A DNA stretch of 33,704 nucleotides from Rhodococcus sp. (in: high G+C Gram-positive bacteria) (GTDB lineage: Bacteria; Actinomycetota; Actinomycetes; Mycobacteriales; Mycobacteriaceae): assembly GCA_012514505.1 (NCBI GenBank), contig JAAZAD010000112.1, forward strand, positions 1 to 33,704. Reading direction: 5' to 3'. Below the pieces are notes generated by a model. It did no database searches, was not told the DNA's origin, and was given only the letters and a program-made list of their open reading frames with translations. Every line of letters starts with the position of its first letter. Within the stretch, counting starts at the first letter, position 1. Positions 30,592 to 33,704 of the stretch are shown here, piece after piece. A program made the translations under genes and the position numbers.

Positions 30592-32118
30592 ATGGGACCG
30601 ACTCCACCGCAAGGATCGAATGATCCACAATTGTCGCCGCTGCCATTCGGTGTACTGAATCCGACCACGGAGTCGACATCGGCGACCTCGCTTCCCTTCG
30701 GTGTGCTCGATCCGACGGCCACTTCGAGTGCCGGCGGAACTCCCACGGCGTTCCCCTCGGAGTTGGCAGCAATGAATCCCATCGCCGCGCTCATGAACGT
30801 CGACCTGCCGACGCCTACCGAGCTGTACGAAGAAGGCCTCGCGGCCGTTCAAGAATCCATCAGCGGCAACGATGTCGTCGAGACGTCGTACATCACGCAA
30901 CCGGAGAACTTCGCCAGCTGGCCCTCGTACAACGCGTTGGCCATCCAGGTCGCCAGCATGAAGCCGGATAACGTCGATGCACTTGCCGCAGCATGCAAGA
31001 CGATCGCCGACATGGGGCTCGATGACGAACTTCAGACGATCCTCAGTCGGATCGACGCGCAGTGGACCGGAGCGGCCGCAACCGCCGCAACCGCCGCCGT
31101 CACCTCGATGTCCGGTGACCTCGAGGAACTGAGTACCGGAATCACAGACGTGGGCACGCGCCTCGCATTCGTATCCAGCACAGCCAGTCTCGTTCGCCTC
31201 AAAGTTCCGTACAAACCGGAACTCGATGTAGCGATAGCGGTAGCGGCAGCCTCACCCGGCTCCACGGCACGCTACGCGGCCGAGGTCCAGGCAGAGATGG
31301 AGCGTCTCGAAGCCGTCGCGGCCCTCGAGTCGATCTACACCCCCAGCTACACCAACGCCGGCACCGGCGTTCCCGTTCTTCCGGAACCCAAATTCGTACA
31401 GGGTGCCGGCGGACCAACGGATGGCGTGCGAGGACTGATTTTCGGCGGTCCGGCATACACGGGCGGTCCAGTCACCAACCCCGGGCTGGTCGAGGGCGCT
31501 CCCAGCGGTCAACCCGGCCCACAAGGCCCTGCCACCACGGACGCCGCAGCCGAGCAGGCGCCTTCAGGCCAGCCCGGCGGACCGGCATCCGCGGACGGTC
31601 CTGCGAGCACCAGCGCGGCAGCAACCATGAATCCCAACGCGATCGGCACCACCGGCCAGGTCGACGCCGACACCGCACGTGGTGGGGTCACCGGCGGAAG
31701 CACCGGAATCGGTGGCACCACGGGGCAGAGCGTCGGAGGAAGCGCTTACCTACGCGGCGGCGTGGGCGCAGGCTCGGGCGGTTCGGGCTCGGGGAGCCGT
31801 GACCACAACGCGGAAGGCGCCCAGTCGGGCGCAGTCGGCATGGTCCCGGGAGTACCGCCGGGAGCGGCCGCGCTCGGTGCAGGCGTTGGAGCCGGTGCGG
31901 GTGCAGCCGTCGGCGCTGGAGCCGCGGCAGCCTCCCAAACGAGCCTCGCACGTCCGGGCATGGGCATGGGTGGGCCGATGATGTCCGCACCCCGCGGCGC
32001 GGCCGGTGGCGACGACGACAAAGAACATGAGACGCCCAGCTACCTGGTCACGGTCGACAACGGCAATGAACTCATCGGCCCCATCGATCGGGTGTCACCT
32101 CCGGTGATCGGCGCATGA
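30592..32118 (+). CDS. PPE-like protein, type VII secretion substrate candidate
   Basis: A 508-residue modular protein. Residues 1-60 contain a duplicated LPFGVL[N/D]PT unit (17-24 and 34-41). Residues about 65-275 are helical and carry a W-x-G turn (QWTG, Trp158-Gly160) inside Ala-rich helices, as in PPE and WXG proteins. Residues about 285-475 are a Gly/Ala/Pro/Ser-rich low-complexity tract. The last 34 residues form a compact acidic-then-hydrophobic tail (DDDKEHETPSYLV ending DRVSPPVIG). The strict PPE motif is missing, so 'PPE-like' is an inference from shape, length and the overlapping EspG gene, because EspG chaperones bind PPE proteins. AGAGGGGGA precedes the ATG. Confidence 0.72.
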   Translation: MGPTPPQGSNDPQLSPLPFGVLNPTTESTSATSLPFGVLDPTATSSAGGTPTAFPSELAAMNPIAALMNVDLPTPTELYEEGLAAVQESISGNDVVETSYITQPENFASWPSYNALAIQVASMKPDNVDALAAACKTIADMGLDDELQTILSRIDAQWTGAAATAATAAVTSMSGDLEELSTGITDVGTRLAFVSSTASLVRLKVPYKPELDVAIAVAAASPGSTARYAAEVQAEMERLEAVAALESIYTPSYTNAGTGVPVLPEPKFVQGAGGPTDGVRGLIFGGPAYTGGPVTNPGLVEGAPSGQPGPQGPATTDAAAEQAPSGQPGGPASADGPASTSAAATMNPNAIGTTGQVDADTARGGVTGGSTGIGGTTGQSVGGSAYLRGGVGAGSGGSGSGSRDHNAEGAQSGAVGMVPGVPPGAAALGAGVGAGAGAAVGAGAAAASQTSLARPGMGMGGPMMSAPRGAAGGDDDKEHETPSYLVTVDNGNELIGPIDRVSPPVIGA

Positions 32119-32921
32119 CCTGGGAGCTGCGCTCCGATCAGTTCATGATCCTCTGGGAGGCAACCGATCTCGACCGGATGCCTTATCCGCTCAGGCACCG
32201 CTCCAGCGCCACGACGATGGACGCGCGTGCGATGGTCGAACGCCAGCTCCGAGCCTGGCATGCGTCCCTGGACGACCCCAAGCTCATGGCCTGCATACAG
32301 GCGCTTCGCCACCCGGACTATTCGGTGACGGTGTTCGTTCCCGACGAGGCCGACGATCACGCAGAAGGCAGTGCACTCGAGGAGACGGCAGCGGTTCGTC
32401 GGCGCGGTTGTGTCCGCGGCCGGATCGCGGTGATGGCAGAACAGCTGCCCGGCCCGGTCGGCCACGGCACCATCGTCCTTCAGGTCAGCCACGGCACCGA
32501 CGCCGAGAACCGTCGGTGGTTGGCAACCCAGCTCACCGCCGGACTGCCCGACGTTCCGCCCGGCAACATTCGCTCCCTGTCCAGCACGCCGGAGGGCCTC
32601 GAACGACGCCAAGCGGGGTCGACGATGGTGCTTCACAACAGTGCCGTGCCGGACGGCGACCGCATGCGCCGGCTGCTCACCCGTCCGCACACATCCAACG
32701 GGTACGTGTGCCTGCTCGGCCCGCGCCACGGACTCGACGAACCTCTGGTCGACGAGATGGCCTGGTTCGACATCGCCGACGACGGCCGTTACCTGCACTT
32801 CGTCGACCATCAGGTCCGCCTTCGGGCCGTATCCCTGAACGACCTTCGAGACGAATTCGAGCTGCGGTTCGAGAAGCTCGCAACGGGTCCTTCAACGGAG
32901 CGTGTGTCGCCGCTAGTGTGA
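32115..32921 (+). CDS. espG: EspG-family type VII secretion chaperone
   Basis: A 268-residue cytosolic protein resembling EspG, which binds the tip of PPE proteins and keeps them soluble for ESX secretion. Family-like features are the opening WELRSDQFMILWEATDLDRMPYPL, MLLARAELRDR-like spacing replaced here by MVERQLRAWHASL, a central strand region (GHGTIVLQVSHG) and the end WFDIADDGRYLHFVDHQVRLRAVSLNDLRDEFELRFEKL. Its ATG overlaps the stop of the PPE-like gene by four bases, as expected for a chaperone with its client. No EccC, EccD or mycosin gene is in the window, so it must serve a secretion system encoded elsewhere. Confidence 0.8.
   Translation: MTWELRSDQFMILWEATDLDRMPYPLRHRSSATTMDARAMVERQLRAWHASLDDPKLMACIQALRHPDYSVTVFVPDEADDHAEGSALEETAAVRRRGCVRGRIAVMAEQLPGPVGHGTIVLQVSHGTDAENRRWLATQLTAGLPDVPPGNIRSLSSTPEGLERRQAGSTMVLHNSAVPDGDRMRRLLTRPHTSNGYVCLLGPRHGLDEPLVDEMAWFDIADDGRYLHFVDHQVRLRAVSLNDLRDEFELRFEKLATGPSTERVSPLV
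32914..32919 (+). promoter_or_regulatory. -10-like box, possible leaderless promoter of the DUF309 gene
   Basis: TAGTGT fits TAnnnT and is followed by 6 nt and then the ATG at 32926. No Shine-Dalgarno is seen there. The box overlaps the last bases of espG, so the DUF309 gene could be separately transcribed despite the 4-bp gap. Confidence 0.4.
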
Positions 32922-32925
32922 ATAC

Positions 32926-33399
32926 ATGACCGAACGGGAGAGGGACAGCGCGGGCAAGCCGCTCAACGCACGCCCGCGCGACGAACTCGGGAGACCACTC
33001 CCCCGCGGCGCCGAAGGTGTTCCCCGGATCCCTGACGATCTTCAGCTTCCCCCTAACGAATCGATCGCCGAAGCTCAGCGCCTCCTCGATCACAACATGC
33101 CGTTCCATGCCCACGAGGTGCTCGAGGGCACGTGGAAGATCGCGTCCGAGGACGAACGTGAGCTGTGGCAAGGACTCGCTCAACTCGCAGTGGGCCTGAC
33201 GCACTTGATGCGTGGGAACAAGAGCGGCGCGGTCACCTTGTTGCAGCGCGGGCATGACCGCATTCGGCACTACGAAGAGGAAGCACCGCATTTGCTCGAC
33301 ATCTCGGGCCTGATGATGTGGGCAGAGCATCTGATCGCCGAAATCGAACGGGGACTCGAGATTCCCACCGTTCCTGTGCCCCGCCTACGGATTCCCTGA
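32926..33399 (+). CDS. DUF309 domain-containing protein
   Basis: A 157-residue protein with the DUF309 core (about residues 44-120): ESIAEAQRLLDHNMPFHAHEVLEGTWKIASEDERELWQGLAQLAVGLTHLMRGN. The HxxxE and WxxA/ERELWQGLxQLA positions are the family's conserved helices; the function is unknown. The N-terminal 40 residues are Arg/Pro-rich and look disordered (KPLNARPRDELGRPLPRGAEG). The start codon lies 4 bp after espG. Its stop overlaps the following ATG (TGATG), so it is likely translated together with the LON-domain protein. This region looks like housekeeping neighbourhood rather than part of the ESX cassette. Confidence 0.88.
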   Translation: MTERERDSAGKPLNARPRDELGRPLPRGAEGVPRIPDDLQLPPNESIAEAQRLLDHNMPFHAHEVLEGTWKIASEDERELWQGLAQLAVGLTHLMRGNKSGAVTLLQRGHDRIRHYEEEAPHLLDISGLMMWAEHLIAEIERGLEIPTVPVPRLRIP

Positions 33400-33704
33400 T
33401 GGGCGATACCGAACCGTTCGAGCTCCCCATGTTCCCGCTCGGATCGGCAGTTCTGCCGGGCGACAAACTTCCCCTTCATGTGTTCGAACCCCGCTACCGG
33501 GACCTGGTGCACGATTGCCTGGCCGCACCGGAACCGCGGTTCGGTGTGGTGCTGATCGCGCGCGGCAGTGAAGTCGGTGGCGGGGACGTGCGGCACGACG
33601 TCGGCACCATCGCTCACATCGACACGCACGCCGCAATCGGTGACGGCAGGTTCGAGCTGCTGTGCCGCGGGGCGGATCGCATTCGTGTGATCGAGTGGCT
33701 GGAA
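33399..33704 (+). CDS. LON substrate-binding-domain protein (partial, runs off the end)
   Basis: The first 102 residues of a protein whose start (ATG 33399) overlaps the DUF309 stop. The opening FELPMFPLGSAVLPGDKLPLHVFEPRYRDLV is the classic start of the LON N-terminal (PUA-like) domain. FGVVLIARGSEVGGGD and VGTIAHID with GDGRFELLCRGADRIRVIEW follow. Standalone proteins of this type in actinobacteria are about 200-220 residues and lack the ATPase and protease parts, so a full-length Lon is unlikely, but the window ends before this can be seen. Role unknown, probably peptide or substrate recognition. Confidence 0.85.
   Translation, partial: MGDTEPFELPMFPLGSAVLPGDKLPLHVFEPRYRDLVHDCLAAPEPRFGVVLIARGSEVGGGDVRHDVGTIAHIDTHAAIGDGRFELLCRGADRIRVIEWLE

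Noticed and set aside
1..33704. tRNA or rRNA genes, CRISPR arrays, insertion sequences, phage genes or attachment sites
   Set aside because: I looked for clover-leaf patterns, regularly spaced repeats, transposase motifs and long terminal repeats and saw none.

Overview
This is a window of high-GC actinobacterial chromosome. Gene content points to Rhodococcus or a close Nocardiales/Mycobacteriales relative. The indicators are an EspG chaperone with PPE/WXG-like type VII secretion substrates, a DUF3558 lipoprotein, an MMPL transporter, many acyl-CoA dehydrogenases and short-chain dehydrogenases, and the five-gene DUF4178/DUF2617/DUF4247/DUF350/spermidine-synthase-like operon that mycobacteria also carry. 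Genus is an inference. I see no rRNA, tRNA, CRISPR array, insertion sequence or phage gene, so this looks like ordinary, densely packed chromosome with many 4-bp start/stop overlaps.

Layout. 1-3978: the tail of a FAD oxidoreductase, a tiny acidic protein, an rnhA-amidohydrolase pair (minus strand), an ArsR regulator overlapping an SRPBCC protein, and a first HhH DNA glycosylase. 4238-9247: a small secreted glycine-zipper protein, an unassigned 288-residue protein, and the minus-strand operon DUF4178-DUF2617-DUF4247 lipoprotein-DUF350-membrane SpeE-like. 9540-12472: a DUF3533 membrane protein overlapping a divergent family A DNA polymerase.

12477-19633 is one long minus-strand catabolic array. 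In transcription order it runs TetR, HAD phosphatase, M19-type dipeptidase, SDR, ACAD10/11-like acyl-CoA dehydrogenase, FabG-like SDR, quinone oxidoreductase, crotonase. It has an internal promoter with an operator-like inverted repeat before the SDR gene. Together these could take an acyl-CoA through dehydrogenation, hydration and oxidation. The substrate is unknown. 19797-22016 is an MMPL transporter. Next come a stretch with no clear gene, a small secreted-protein gene carrying a premature TGA, and a secreted serine hydrolase.

24284-25620 is an ogt-alkA alkylation-repair pair. 25727-26844 holds a helical protein of unknown role and an SRPBCC protein. 26851-29517 is a second lipid-type unit (acyl-CoA dehydrogenase and SDR), with a divergent TetR gene and two tandem TAAGC-N4-GCTTA operator candidates between them. 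29629-32921 is a compact type VII secretion substrate cassette: a WXG/PE-sized helical protein, a DUF3558 lipoprotein, a PPE-like protein and EspG. No secretion machinery is visible with it. The window ends with a DUF309 protein and the start of a LON-substrate-binding-domain protein.

The points most worth a second look are the SpeE-like membrane operon (a conserved but functionally undefined system), the orphan EspG/PPE cassette, the ACAD10/11-like HAD plus dehydrogenase pair, the nonsense codon in the secreted-protein gene, a dipeptidase with Cys in place of a metal-binding Asp, and a clamp-binding-like tail on RNase HI.
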